Below are positions 10,978 to 23,000 of a DNA stretch of 36,920 bases, piece after piece. The notes under the pieces are model-generated. The model did no database searches and was not told where the DNA came from. It saw only the letters and a list, made by a program, of their open reading frames with translations. The stretch is from Plantago elongata (Eukaryota > Streptophyta > Magnoliopsida > Lamiales > Plantaginaceae), in the NCBI GenBank assembly GCA_036897095.1, contig JAYMSP010001049.1:1-36920 (forward strand). The letters run 5' to 3'. The position numbers and the translations under genes are program-made. Within the stretch, counting starts at the first letter, position 1, and every line of letters begins with the position of its first letter.

Positions 10978-13900
10978 ATGACAACTACCTTGGAGAAATC
11001 TTCTTTTCCTTCAAGTCGGCATGATGAGGATTTCAATCTCAAAGAATGGTCTCTCAAGGCCCGAATCAGCCGTGAAAATACCAACTCCAGACGGTTTTCA
11101 GCGTCCAATTTGAAGAGCTTCCAAGAGGAAGCAAAGTCTTTTCAATCAAACATGACGATTTCTAGCACTGCTTCGTCTCCTGGCTACACCATAAGAGGTA
11201 ACACATTAACAATTTACATGTCGTATGCATTTCAAATTAGTTCACCTAAGTTCTAATTTTCTTGAAATGTACTTGTTCAGAGGAAATCAACCCAGCAACA
11301 TATTCATTTACCACTGCATTGAGAGGTGAGCTTTTAACAAGAAACATCAAACAAGTTTTTTTTAAGAAAGTGTTGTTCTTTTTGTAATCAGTCCATATGC
11401 ATTTGCAGCATTACAAGCAAAAACTGTGTATTCATGGGAGCACCTATCACCTGATGGTGGTTTAACTCTCCACTCCAAGTGGAATGATGCAGAGAAATAC
11501 ATATGCAATCCTCTATCAGGAGAAGTTCCATTAGAGTGCCTATCTGCAAAAACACTCAGCGCAAGATCGTTCCGCAGCCTAACCAGCCGAACAACAATGT
11601 CTGCACCACTCATCTATCCAACCTCATTGCAACAATTCCATGCTAAGAGTCCAATCAAGGAACACGAAAACGAACCGAAAACCACAATGCAAGGTCACAC
11701 ATATGTTCTTGATATTCTTTCACTAACAACACTCATCATTATCTTTTAAATTAATATAGTTCCTTTTCCGACTTTTCAACTCTATGCAGAGAAGAAAAAT
11801 GGCACAACTAGAGATGTAGGAACTCAAAGCACACCTGAGGACCTTAGTTCAGGCAGTGTGAGTCCAGCCACAACTCCATCAATCAAAGAAAGATCGATGA
11901 AACATCGAGTGGCAGAAAGTGCAGACTCTCCTGTTTTCAGTGAAATATTACAATCCAATAAAGAGGTAAATCTATTAACATTAACAGCATTTAATTCAGT
12001 GTAATAGTGCTAATGATCATTGGTGGAAAGAACTATACAAATAGACAACTTCAGTCAGTCAATCATTTTCTTGACCCCTGTTGAGAACAGTAACAGTATG
12101 ATAAAATTGTATTTAGTAGTGAATTAAATAGACACAGTGAAAAATAATTCAGTTGTCCTCAGTGGATTATTACAGGTACAAAAGTACCCAGTTTCCTACC
12201 AAACGGACATGTTATAAAGAACAAATTATAGCATGTTGATGTCAGTTTGAAGTCTCCGCACACTAGAAGGAATGTAATTTTCCTTAGTAGTCATAGAAAA
12301 ATGTGAGGTGGTCAATCTATCAACAAACATGAAACTTTCCTTACAATGAGCGGAATGAAATCCTACAAATTCAAAGGATCCCCAGTCCCTACCGAAGCAT
12401 TTTAACATTTTCCTTAGACAATCTACAGAATTAATCCAAAATGCAAGTTTTGCATTTGTGACCTCATTCTAATAGTTAAAGCCCAAACATACAAAGATCT
12501 CCTCCGTTAAAACAATCTGAAACCCAGTTTTCTATTTCCACATTTGTTTCAGAAACTGTATTTATCAATTTCATGTTAAATGTTTTATAATTCCAATATA
12601 AATGTGATTAAATTAGATTTTAAACAAAAAACATTTACTGAAGTTGTATGTCATTGTAAATAGCAATACACTACATGTATCCAATATAAAATAAATAAAA
12701 CACGAAGATTACAACAGTAATTTAATAAAACAGAAAATTGCTTTTTAACAAAGGAGTCAAATGAAATTTTGAAGTTTAAGTGTTGAAATTTCAAATTTTG
12801 AAAATTTTATTTCCCAACAAGTGTGGCATGAAAAGTTAAAAAGCTAACAAAAAAAATGAAAACAAGAAAACCAAACAAAAAAGTGAAAGCTGGCCAAAAA
12901 CTGGGTAATGGAGCTGGTGTGCATTAGCCAGCAATGCCATCAGCATTGATAAGCTGCAGGAGTTGCTCATAGAACCCACCAGTCCCTATCTTATTGCACA
13001 AGTCAGTGAACTCTATATCGTAAATTGTTAAAATTAAGTACGGATTAACAACAAAACAGGGATTTGTTAACGGAACAAGATTACTATATCTCACGCTAGC
13101 TGGAGTCTATTTATGAGTTGTAAGAATTTCTCAGATAAGATTTTCCGGTCGCCAAAGATATCATGTGGCGACGGTACTCTAGTGTGAAGGAGACTGAGCA
13201 TAATTATACACTGAACCATGTGCCTCACATGTGTGTGCTTGTGTGGTCACTCTAATCTTTACTCTATAGTGCTGTACCGTATTATCTCAAATATCAAATC
13301 TTCTCTTTACTTTCACAATTATATATCTCTAGTGATAATCCTAAAAACTGCTCCTATTGGAGGAAAATTGGACCAGAATGGTATTTCCCCTTCTATACAA
13401 TTTCAATACCATGTTGTTTAGCCTTCTCAATATTCTCACCATTTAAAACATAAAAGTATGTGGTGCTGGCATATACTTGTCAATAATACAGATAAAAGAG
13501 AATGATACAATTTCAATAGCCTTGAAAATTCAGATATGTAAGTATATGATATGGCCTACCCCAATTGTCATGCCCTGAAACCTGGCGAAACCTCAATACT
13601 GTGACCAGCGAGGCTATCAACTTCAATGCGCAACATGCATCAGAAATAACATCTTTCAGTGCAGAGCATGTATAATTGGCAGCGTAATGAACATCACAAT
13701 AGATTGAACTTCAATCTTAGTCCAGATATAACTTAAAAGAAATTGACCCTAGCCAGGACGGTATCTAGATTACTGCATGGTGAGAAACATATTTAATCAG
13801 TGCTATATTATTTTATGAGTCCCAATTTATCCATATATTCCGTACAAGATTTTTAAAAATGACAGCAATGATGTAGAAGTATCTTATCTGACATTAATGT

Positions 13901-14125
13901 GTAATGCAGGTAGAAGGGATAGAAACAAGAGAGGAAGATGACACAGAAACAAATGGTGAGGACAAAATGAGAAAGAACCAGCAGATGATGCGCAGGTGCC
14001 AAGGAGGATGCCTATCATTGAAAAAATTGTGGATGAGAAAAAATCCCAAGGAGAAGCAAAAACAACGTAACTTCAATAGGAGTACTTCCCCTACGTTTTA
14101 CCATATAAATGGCTGTTTAAAATGA
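10978..14125 (+). CDS. Plant protein of unknown function with remorin-like N-terminal motifs
   Basis: Five exons: 10978-11197, 11281-11325, 11409-11693, 11790-11965 and 13910-14125. All introns are GT-AG and the frame is continuous, giving 313 residues. The start at 10978 (MTTTLEKSS) was preferred; an in-frame ATG at 10909 would add 23 residues. Visible features are a Ser/Arg-rich N-terminus (SLKARISREN, SNMTISSTASSPGYT), W113-NDAEKYICNP, LECLSAKTLSARSFRSL, RDVGTQSTP at 191-199, and a Lys/Arg-rich tail at about 269-295. The WxxAEKYI and RDVGTQSTP motifs recall the N-terminal parts of long plant remorins, but no remorin coiled-coil domain is present, so this link is inference. The basic, Cys-containing tail could favour membrane or nucleic-acid contact. 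The last intron (1.9 kb) holds minus-strand exon-like pieces. Confidence 0.75.
11966..13909. other. Large last intron of the 10978-14125 gene
   Basis: A 1.94-kb intron, far longer than its sisters (83-96 bp). It contains a 60-codon minus-strand open frame at 12226-12408 of unknown meaning and the exon-like minus-strand segments at 12924-13712. Confidence 0.6.
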
Positions 14126-14930
14126 ACGAACGAAGCTTGTCGTTGTTGAAAAACATATAATATTCTCGTGTATAAACAACCAAGCATCTCGTGGATTACG
14201 TAGAAGCAAAGACAATAATGTTAGGGGAAGGGCAGAAACAAGGGCAAGCCTGGATGGATAAAGGACCAAATAGTAATGGTTGCTTTGTTGTATATCAGTC
14301 TACTAGTTTTGTTACCATGATGTCAAGTTTTTCCTGTTCTCATTCTGAAAGAATGGTTGACATAGCTTATTACTTCTCAGCTGGCAGCCAAGAACACACA
14401 TTCATGCATGGCATTTTCATTAGATAACAATCTCAGAGGATTACGCCCTAAAAAGTCACAGAAATAACTAGAAGCATAAGGTCAAATAACCATGCAAATA
14501 AAACCATAAACCCGAATAGCACTCGCCTCAACCCGACTGTACCACTTACAACCCACCTAAGGTCAAAGACTCGCAAGTTGCAAACACTAGAAGCATATAA
14601 AAGAGAAGCTAGCTTTCAAGTACTGATGTGATACACATATACATACAATGGTGAATTAACTTTAATGGCATTAACTGTTGATGAATGAATGAGGATCAAA
14701 TCTTGTGTGGATGACATGTCTAGTCAGTGAGAATCTTTTTCCATGAAAGCTACTAACAAAGTTTCAACGTGGGGTTGAATTGAAATAATGAAAGGAATCT
14801 CCCCCAAAACGATAAAAGATCGAAACATGATGAAGCATACTTGAGATGGTTGTTGAAACCGAACATTTACCGGTCAGACAATTCATCATACAGGTGGTAT
14901 ACATGTTTCAGAAAAGTTTCCTCCATCAGT
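12924..14930 (-). pseudogene. Exon-like pieces of an unidentified minus-strand gene
   Basis: Several protein-like segments with splice signals on the minus strand. 14930-14871: acceptor CAG, ATG at 14926, MEETFLKHVYHLYDELSD, donor GTAAAT. About 13712-13560: an open segment with YCDVHYAANYTC and VTVLRFRQVSGHDNWG, donor GTAGGC. 13178-13095: acceptor TAG, PSPHDIFGDRKILSEKFLQL, donor GTGAGA. 13012-12924: EFTDLCNKIGTGG then FYEQLLQLINADGIAG and a stop. Phases between the pieces do not all fit, and the last acceptor does not join in frame, so the locus may be a relic; alternatively I have missed exons. Upstream at 15142-15150 there is a minus-strand TATA-like box. I do not recognise the family. It overlaps the plus-strand gene antisense. 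Confidence 0.45.
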
Positions 14931-15141
14931 CTGTTAGTGAAAGAAACTGACTATTACAGAAATGTATGTATGTATGTAAAGATTATGGAAATGGAAATGC
15001 AATTGAGATTCCATTGAAACAGTGAAAGATAGTCATAGTACCTTGTGATCATGCATAACAGTTGAATTGTCCTTGTGTTACTGTAATACTGTTGGTGGTG
15101 GAAATTCGAAATGGAAAGTGAGGATGAGCAACTACTTATGT

Positions 15142-15150
15142 ATTTATAAC
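15142..15150 (-). promoter_or_regulatory. TATA-like box of the minus-strand gene remnant
   Basis: TTATAAATA on the minus strand, followed by a C/T-rich leader-like stretch (15120-15057) and a short possible first exon ending at a GTACTA donor (15042). The placement fits a promoter for the pieces at 12924-14930. Confidence 0.3.
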
Positions 15151-16083
15151 GATTGATCGATCCAATGGGCTATACGGTCCATGAGTTTTATTCTTTTTGA
15201 TGTTAGAAGTTTGGTACAATTTTGGCCCAATTCAGTTCCCTTTTTTACGCCATGAGATTTGATTACATCCTACCTTTCATAAAAAATCATGATGTTACAT
15301 TTATTATCCCAGTGAAACTATAGAAAATAAAAGAATATAAAGTGATTACGAAACATGATATATTGATGTGGATTGAATATCGTCTTATTAGATTTAGAAT
15401 ATTAAGGGTCAAAGTTCTATTTTCTTTATTTGTTAGTATCTTTTTGTTATTCAAGTATTCTGGTAGCAACTAAAGTTTACTAGCTATTTAAGTACCTCTT
15501 CATTATTTTGTAAGAGCAGTTTTGAGTTTATATAAAAATTTGAGATATTCCTCTAAATCTGTCAATTTTCAGTATTCTTATGAATCAACGAATCTTAATA
15601 CATTAGTTCTCGATATTCTTTTGAATCAGCGAGTCTTAAGTTTATCGTTTTTCTAAATCAACCACGCACGCTGCATCATATATAAAATTCATTACTAAAA
15701 ATTATAAAGTCATTTCTCTTTTTATATCATAAATTATTAGATGTGAGAATGTAAATACTAAGTATAAGTCTCACACGTTCTATCTTAAAATTTACCATTG
15801 TTACCCTAGCATTTACAAACATGTATCTTGCATATACATTATCTAAGTGCTTCAATAGCATACATCAAATTCCAAAAAAGCTCTGACATATGTTTGTACT
15901 ATTGTATATTTGTTTAGAGTCTTAAAAAATATATACATCATGGGATTTGAATTATCTTACTTCTAACTCAAATTCTTTATTTGTCAAAAGTCTATCTCTC
16001 TTCCTTCAAAATTCATGAATTCCAATAGAATTACTATCCACTAACTCTGAAATTAAACTCAAATCTGAGTTTTAAATCGATTA

Positions 16084-16201
16084 TCAAAGTTTTGGGAAGC
16101 GATTTGAATTGAAAAATGTCCATTCAAATAACATGTTTTGTGTACAAAACAATCTATTTAAATAGACATTTATCAATTCAAATCGTTTCCAAATCAGCCC
16201 C
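16084..16201. mobile_element. Fold-back MITE, Tourist-like
   Basis: A nearly complete palindrome centred at about 16142, with GTTTTG/CAAAAC at the centre. The arm GCGATTTGAATTG at about 16099-16111 is matched on the other strand by ACGATTTGAATTG. The right end reads, on the complementary strand, GGGGCTGATTTGG, akin to the ends of the MITE at 8739. The left end is more eroded. No coding content. Confidence 0.65.
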
Positions 16202-16386
16202 AGATGACTAGGTATAGGACTAGCAATATGATAGTGATATAAGTGAAAATTTATGAGAGAAAAATGAGGCCACGTCATGATAGTTAGAAGATTTGAGTGG
16301 ACATAGGCTAATCTTCTTCCTCTTCCCTCCAATCTTTTAACAACCTCTCTTCTCTTCTCTTCTCTTCTTCAGTTTCTCACACTCCA

Positions 16387-19346
16387 ATGGAATCAACGGC
16401 AGCTATAGTCGGAACTATCGGCGGGGTAGGAGGATTATCAATCCTCCGGTCTCAGCGTTTCAACCTATCCTTCACTCAACCTATCAACTCCTCTACTAAA
16501 TTCTCTTCCATTCACAATCACCATTTTCTACGCCCCAAAACCAAATTCCACACTACCAGACTCTCTGCCGCCGATTCTACTCAGTCGTCTCCCTCCGTAG
16601 CCGCCTCGGAGAAGGATATTGTCTCTGACAGCGATTTTACCCTTGCTAAGGTACAATTACTAGTATTTTCTGGATCATTCCAATTTCAATCCAACCTAGC
16701 ACCTACAAACATGTAGTAGTATTTTCAGGTTTCGTTCGGTGTGATCGGATTAGGCCTTGGTGTTTCGCTTCTAGGGTGAGTATTGACTAGTTATTTACAT
16801 TCCTTTTCATACTTCATCACTCTGCACTGCATTGCTTTCCTTTTGCAGCTCTGTGCCTCTAAAATTGAAACAATTTGGTTTTATAAGCTTTTCGCTTTAA
16901 GAAAGTTGTTTCACTTTTAGAGGGACGGATGGAGTATTACTTTCTCTGGTGTTTCAGTTGGACTAATTCTTTTCTTATTTGGTTCCGCTTATTAGTTCTG
17001 TATTTCTATGTGATTTATATGTCACTTGGACTTGAAATCAAAGTTCATCATTAAGTATGTTGAATGCAAAAGGATTCTCAGATTTAACATCTCTAGCTGA
17101 TTAACTTCTTCGTTAGTAACAATATTTATAAATAAACCTTCGACATTTTTGAACAAGTGTCTCATTTTTTTATTTAGAACTCAAGGTATAGACTTCGGTA
17201 CTTCATATGGAATTATCAAGTCTGGTAATATAACTCTTTTGTTGTCAGATAGACAAGTGTCTGGTTTTCTTTACTAATACTCTTCTTAAAGTAGCCAACT
17301 ACAAGGAGAGAAAAGCAAGGACCTGACAGAATTATGATTTCGATGTGTGAGTTCAGGTATGGTTTTGGAGCATACTTCAATATCCTTCCAGGATCTGAGT
17401 GGTCGGCGATCATGCTGACCTATGGCTTTCCTCTAGCGATTATCGGCATGGCTCTCAAGGTTTCTAATATTCCTTCTTTCACTATGCTTCCGATTTTTAT
17501 ACATTTATGGAAAAAAAAATTCTCCTCAAGGTTAAGACTTAAGATTTTTTTTTTGAAACGGAAAGACTTAAGATTATATGTACACTGAGGTGCTTGATGA
17601 GTTGATACATGTGATTGTGAACCATAAACCTTCAAGCTGTTGGTGAATGCTAATCAGAACTAGGAAAAAGTTCTTTTTTCTGTTATTTATAGTTAAATTT
17701 ATTTCTAGTATGCAGAGCTTAAGCCTGTACCATGCCTGACCTATTCAAATGCTCAGCTATTAAGAGAAAAGTGTGCAACGGATATTCTGAAGCAGGTAAT
17801 TCATATTCATGGCTCATATATTATACAAGCTGCATAGAATTTTGAATTCTAACGCAACTAGTCGCCTTGTTAAGATTCCATATGTTGGTCTTATTCAGAC
17901 TAAAAGAGTGTCCAGTTTAGGTTTCCTTTGCCATTCAGTATTTGTTACCTCACTATTTATGTCTACCCCACTTTTATTTCATAACTGAAAGATACTGAGA
18001 TGGTGAGGAAATATGTAAAGCTTATGGATTCTAGATTGACATGTCTGATGTAAACGCAGCATATAATTGTTTTTTTGTTCCTGCTGGGAACTTCTCAGGA
18101 TATCTGAGGTAATGTGGTAGTTTTGCCTCCTTACCTCTTTAATGATGACATGATAAGTTCCTTGTATTTGATTCTCATTGGCCACAATTAAGTATTTATA
18201 CGATAAGTTCCTTGTAGTTTCTTTTTGATGATCAAGTCTCAGATTATAATCCTGGAATTTCAGAAAGCAAACTTAGTGTTTTAGATTCCAAGGCTCCCTG
18301 TATCTTAAGGCAGGTTTTTGCTTCTTTTTTCAACTTTAAGTGCATTGGCTCTTCTCTCAGTCTCAGTAATCAATGGTCTTGTTATGACATACGGGTATGG
18401 CCATGCATGCACCTCTAGCTTCTCATCTTCTTTTGCCAGGGATGACGTTTTCTCATAATCGCTAGGTCAGAAACGATGTTATAAGATACCGTTATGGGGA
18501 TGAGCAACATCTGGAGGAAGCATTAAAGAGAATATTTCAATATGGCCAGGTAATCAACGCTCACACAGTCCCTAGCCATTTTTGTCTTATACTATAAGGT
18601 TACTATAAATTTATGATGCATATATATACCTGTTAGATAACAAATAGCCTAAGTGCCTAAACAAATGTACTTTTTCTTCTGTTATATCAGGGTGGTGGTA
18701 TTCCCCGAAGGAGTGCTCCTATTCTACAAAGTTTACGGGAAGAAGTAAGACTCTCAAGCTTGCTCTGTTGTCCAAGCATTATATATATAATCTTTTCCAT
18801 GTTTAGCTATTTGGGATTCCCTTTGAGTTATAAACAGAATTATTCTATTTTTCCTTATCGATTACACGTGTATAAGTTGCCCAAGGTGCTACCTGATCTT
18901 CAGGTGACCACATTGATGAGATGTTCCAAAAAAATCTGCTAATCTTTTGTGTTGATTTCTTGCCTCAGGTAACTGAGGATGGTAAATACTGTTTGGCATT
19001 GGTGTTTGAGGCAAAAGCTCTGCAATTATCTGATTTCGAAAAAAGACAGGTGACAGACATATTTGATGGGTTTCGATCTCCATTCAAAACCCAAGTACAA
19101 ACAAGGCCTGTGCCATCCATTTATTCACTGAAATGTTGGTTTTTCAATCTTGTAGGCGAAATTTGCATCATTCTTTGGACCAGGAATCTCTGCTGATATT
19201 GGTATGATCATTTTTTATTTTTCTTTCTGAATGAATGAATGAGAAGCAATGATATGTTTTGGCTTAGACATTTTGTGTTTGTGAGTGCAGCAATTGGAGG
19301 AAAAGATATATATGAAGTCCGCCTGATTTCGGAGACAATGCCGTAG
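16387..19346 (+). CDS. Chloroplast membrane protein, DUF2854 family
   Basis: Nine exons: 16387-16650, 16729-16775, 17357-17459, 17709-17795, 18466-18549, 18691-18744, 18969-19049, 19155-19200 and 19291-19346. All introns are GT-AG and phases agree, giving 273 residues. Residues 1-88 are Ser/Thr/Arg-rich with few acidic residues at first, as in a chloroplast transit peptide. VSFGVIGLGLGVSLLG (89-104) and the segment around SAIMLTYGFPLAIIGMALK (about 120-138) form two hydrophobic helices joined by YGFGAYFNILPGSEW. A soluble C-terminal part follows: YAELKPVPCLTY, VRNDVIRYRYGDEQH, GGGIPRRSAP, VTEDGKYCLALVFEAKALQL, FASFFGPG and YEVRLISETMP. This order matches the plant/cyanobacterial DUF2854 proteins as I recall them. 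The function is unknown; a thylakoid or envelope membrane location is inference. It converges with the minus-strand gene ending at 20070. Confidence 0.88.
16917..16937. mobile_element. Stowaway-like terminus, solitary
   Basis: AGAGGGACGGATGGAGTATTA in intron 2 of the DUF2854 gene closely resembles the GGGACGGAGGGAGTA end of Stowaway/Tc1-mariner MITEs. No opposite end was found upstream, so it is a remnant or coincidence. Confidence 0.4.
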
Positions 19347-20069
19347 GCAACAAAATTCCAACTGAGTAACCTGCAGAAAATTTGATATGGACTTGTCCCA
19401 GCAGGTTCTGTAAATTTGCATCCCATCTATACGGTTCCATCTATACCCTATCTTTCTTTTTCCCTGTTTATAGTACAGCAGCAGGACAGAAGCGATACCA
19501 TCATACGACCAATGTGGTTGCTATTTACTTCCCCCCTTTGAACAATTTTCTTAGCTTTTCTTTTGTACATCCACTCATACATTGTAGAGTTGTAACTTAT
19601 AATCTTTGTCAGTGAGAAGTTATATGTATGTAACAAGTATTTACATAAACTTGAATCATTGGAAACCCTCAATGTATGATATTCAAGGGAAAAAAACATA
19701 TCCAAACTAAGAAAAAAGGTTTCTAGGAGATTTTCAAAATAGCGTTTTGTTCTTTTGAACCCTTGAAATACCTAAAAAACAAGGTGCTTGACTTAATCCG
19801 AGGTGCAATATAACAAGAGGGGCTGCAGCACTTGTCCATCTGGCTCATTGAAATTTGAAAGTCAGTATGTAAATTTTACAATTCAGTGAAAAAACATCGA
19901 TGTTGGGTCGAATGTCTAAGCATCCAAAAGTTGGATTCTTGTACAACAGAGATGTTAAAATGTAAAAGTTCTGTTTAAATTGGCTATTTTGAACAACGAA
20001 TAAGGAAAGTGTTCTCTGATTATGTACTCTGAGCTATACCCAACAATCTACAGAGCCACCAAGAAGTTT
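19347..20069. other. Convergent intergenic space and 3' untranslated regions
   Basis: About 720 bp between the stop codons of two convergent genes. It should contain both 3' UTRs. No clear polyadenylation signal or other element stands out, and open frames on both strands here are chance. Confidence 0.5.
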
Positions 20070-23000
20070 TCATTCAGACGTATCAATAGAATCGGCCTCT
20101 TCTATGCTTCTATGCTCTTTCATGACTTTTCTCCGGGCTGTCTCTTCAACTTTCCTCTTGTTTCTGCAATCATCGAGTGCATGTGGTTCATCAAAATGGG
20201 GACTAAAGAAAAAGTTATACTTGAAATGCAACTATGACAAAAGGACTGGACCTCTATATAACTACGGCCACCAGTTCAGTATCAAGTTAGTTTCTGAACT
20301 TTCATTAAATAGATTCCCTACCAAAAGCATGGGAGACTAAACTTGAGATTAATCGAGAGTGCACAGGTGGCTTGACCTCCGCTCACGGATAAACCTAACT
20401 TGAATAGAACCAAACTGTGCAAGAGTTAGTCCGTACCTTAAGAAATGGCCATGGTTCTCTATCAGTTTTTCCCCTTCAGTATCTATCACCAGCCATTCCT
20501 CATTCCGAGTGTCACTATCATCACACTTCCCGATCTCTGTAGGTTCAAAGATGAAAAAAGGTTAAGCACAATATATTTGTTATTCTGGTGGCTTGGAGTG
20601 GGGGAGCAGAGTGCAAAGTAACTCACTTTGGCATAGCATGTCTGCCTTCCCAAGAGAGCCCAGTTTCCAGTATGCCTGACCTTGGTCAATGAGTATTGCC
20701 TCAGTTCTGACAGCATCTGGATTGCAACCATCTACAAATCCAAACCGAATCACATTAAGAAATAGATAGGATTGAGAAACAATTGACTAATGAGGAATTT
20801 AATCCATAAATTTTGATTTTTAACATTATATTGAAAAAGCCAAGTGTACCACTTCAATAAGATCACAACATACTACTGGATGCATTTCAATAAATATGAA
20901 CAGGACAGGTTTCCGCATGTCCTTAAATATAAATGGTGGGTTCGAAGGATTGTAACTTGTTCCTATAGAGAGAGAAAAAGACCTACGAAAATGCATTTTA
21001 TTAATGAATTATGACCCTACATCAACAACGAAGCGCAGCAGCTCAGTTGGTAAGACACTTCACCTCCAACCAATTGGTCGGGGTTCGAGTCACCCCTTTG
21101 CTGTTTCAAAAAAAAATGATCCTACATCATCATTGTTCAATTATTCTTGAACTTATAATTTTGGTCTGCGAAGAAGAATATCACAACTTACTGTTCAAAC
21201 TAAAGCACTTTAACTCGAGGACCTTGTCTCGAGCTATTATCATTTCAGGCTTCAAACGTGAGACAACGGCTTCTTGCTCCACAGCTGAAAGAGGGGCACC
21301 ATTATTAGCCTCAAGTGCAGCAACTACGTCACTCACCTGTTGAACCTTCAAATTCTCCTCCTGCATGAAGGATGGATGGTTGATAGTGAAATATATAGCC
21401 TTAAGTTCCATAAGAAGAAACTATATATTACAAGGCACACATTCGGATATTCCAGATGCTATTACCTCGTCTTTCGCAGACTTAAGCTTCTGTTTGGCTT
21501 CCTTGACATAACCAGCAAACTTGTCACTCTGTTCTTTGATCCAATTTCTGACCTTGCTGAACACAGAATAAAAATTCGGAATATGGGAGGGAAAGAAAAA
21601 TTACGGTTGAACGGTGAAGGTGATACTTCAACAAGGAGTTATTAAAAAGGATATGCAAAACTTCAAGAACTGCAAAGGTCCTTACTCTGTTCCAAGAATC
21701 TCATCACACAGGACATTCAAGAGACTCAGTTTTCCTGAAGCATTTAAAGTCTCAAAATTAGCTAGCTCATGAAACCCCAGCCCATGTGTTACAAGAACCT
21801 CTTGGGATTTAGACAAGTATTGCTTCAGCACATTGAACCATGATGTCCCAGACATAGCTAATTCTGAACTTCTACATGAAAAAAAAGGAGATTTATCCAA
21901 TTGTAAGTGAAGAAAAGAAAACACTCTTGCCAGTTGCCAATTTATAAGGGGTCAGGGTCACCCTTACTTTTCTCCCTGGTCTTTCTTTATTGTAGACAGC
22001 AGATCGATATACAATTGGACGGTTGTCGAAACTTTTCCTATGCGTCCTGGTTGCCCATGAAATATATCTTGCAAAACATACTTTGCCCGTTTCTTCTTGA
22101 TCTTCAGAATCTGTTGACAGAAGAACCAAAAATACCAGGAGAGCATGAAGAAAAGTGTTTGGTATTAAAGGTATGTTACAGCAGGCACATGTAAAATGAT
22201 AGTAGTACTCACTAATCATAAACAAGGATGAGTAATGGTGTGTTAAATATTTGTAAAAGTAATTGATGTAAATTACAATCTTTCGTGGATATGAAAAATA
22301 TGAAACTACATCTATCTAACCTGCACGGTTACATCTTGATAAAATGCTACATCAATACCATATTTGCAACAAGAGTGGCAAAGGTTTTTAAACTCAGTTA
22401 AAAAGCAGAGGTGGAAATAATAGAAAAGTCAGATAAACCATACTGAGTCTGAATAACCAAACTTAATTAATATATTAACACAGCCATGCCTGTGTACTTC
22501 ATTGAACAGGTATCATGAATATAACTTGAAGAAGGTAAAACCACATGAAAGTATAATAAACATATAAATCACTTGCCTCTCCAAAAACTGAGCAGAACTC
22601 TGAAAACTGCAATGCGTTACCAGTATCCTGTGCAGGCACCACGACTCCATTAACTGTTGTCAGTTCTTTCCCTGATGGCAGAGCAATCTCAGTATTACCT
22701 ATTGCAGCATCTGCATTAACTGCTTTTCTTTTTTTGCCCTTTAAGGTTTCTGGACTACCTCTGACATTCAGTTCAGTGCCCTGGTTGGGAACATTACTAT
22801 GAGATCATGCATAGCTATAATAAATGTAGACATTTATGCAACTTAACTGGGGCATTTACCGTTGTTGGCAAGTTGACTGTATCCAGGGTAGCATGTTCAC
22901 CATTAGATTGTTCCCCTCCTTTAGAAAGCACCTCAGAAACAGATGAAGATCCAGTTGCCATTGATGTATTGATAAGTAGACCTGTGGGCTGACAGCCTCT

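Larger units (their letters stand above)
14931..16386. other. Intergenic DNA before the DUF2854 gene
   Basis: Apart from the promoter-like site at 15142-15150 and the fold-back element at 16084-16201, nothing is recognised. Two diverged ATTCTT(A/T)TGAATCA(A/G)CGA blocks at about 15573 and 15625 suggest a ~50-bp duplication. The pyrimidine tract TCTTCTCTTCTCTTCTCTTC just before 16387 fits a 5' leader of the downstream gene. Confidence 0.5.

Noticed and set aside
21030-21102. Functional tRNA gene
   Set aside because: A- and B-box motifs are present, but the sequence ends in an A-tail, is framed by a 14-bp target-site duplication and shows no convincing acceptor-stem pairing; it is a SINE.
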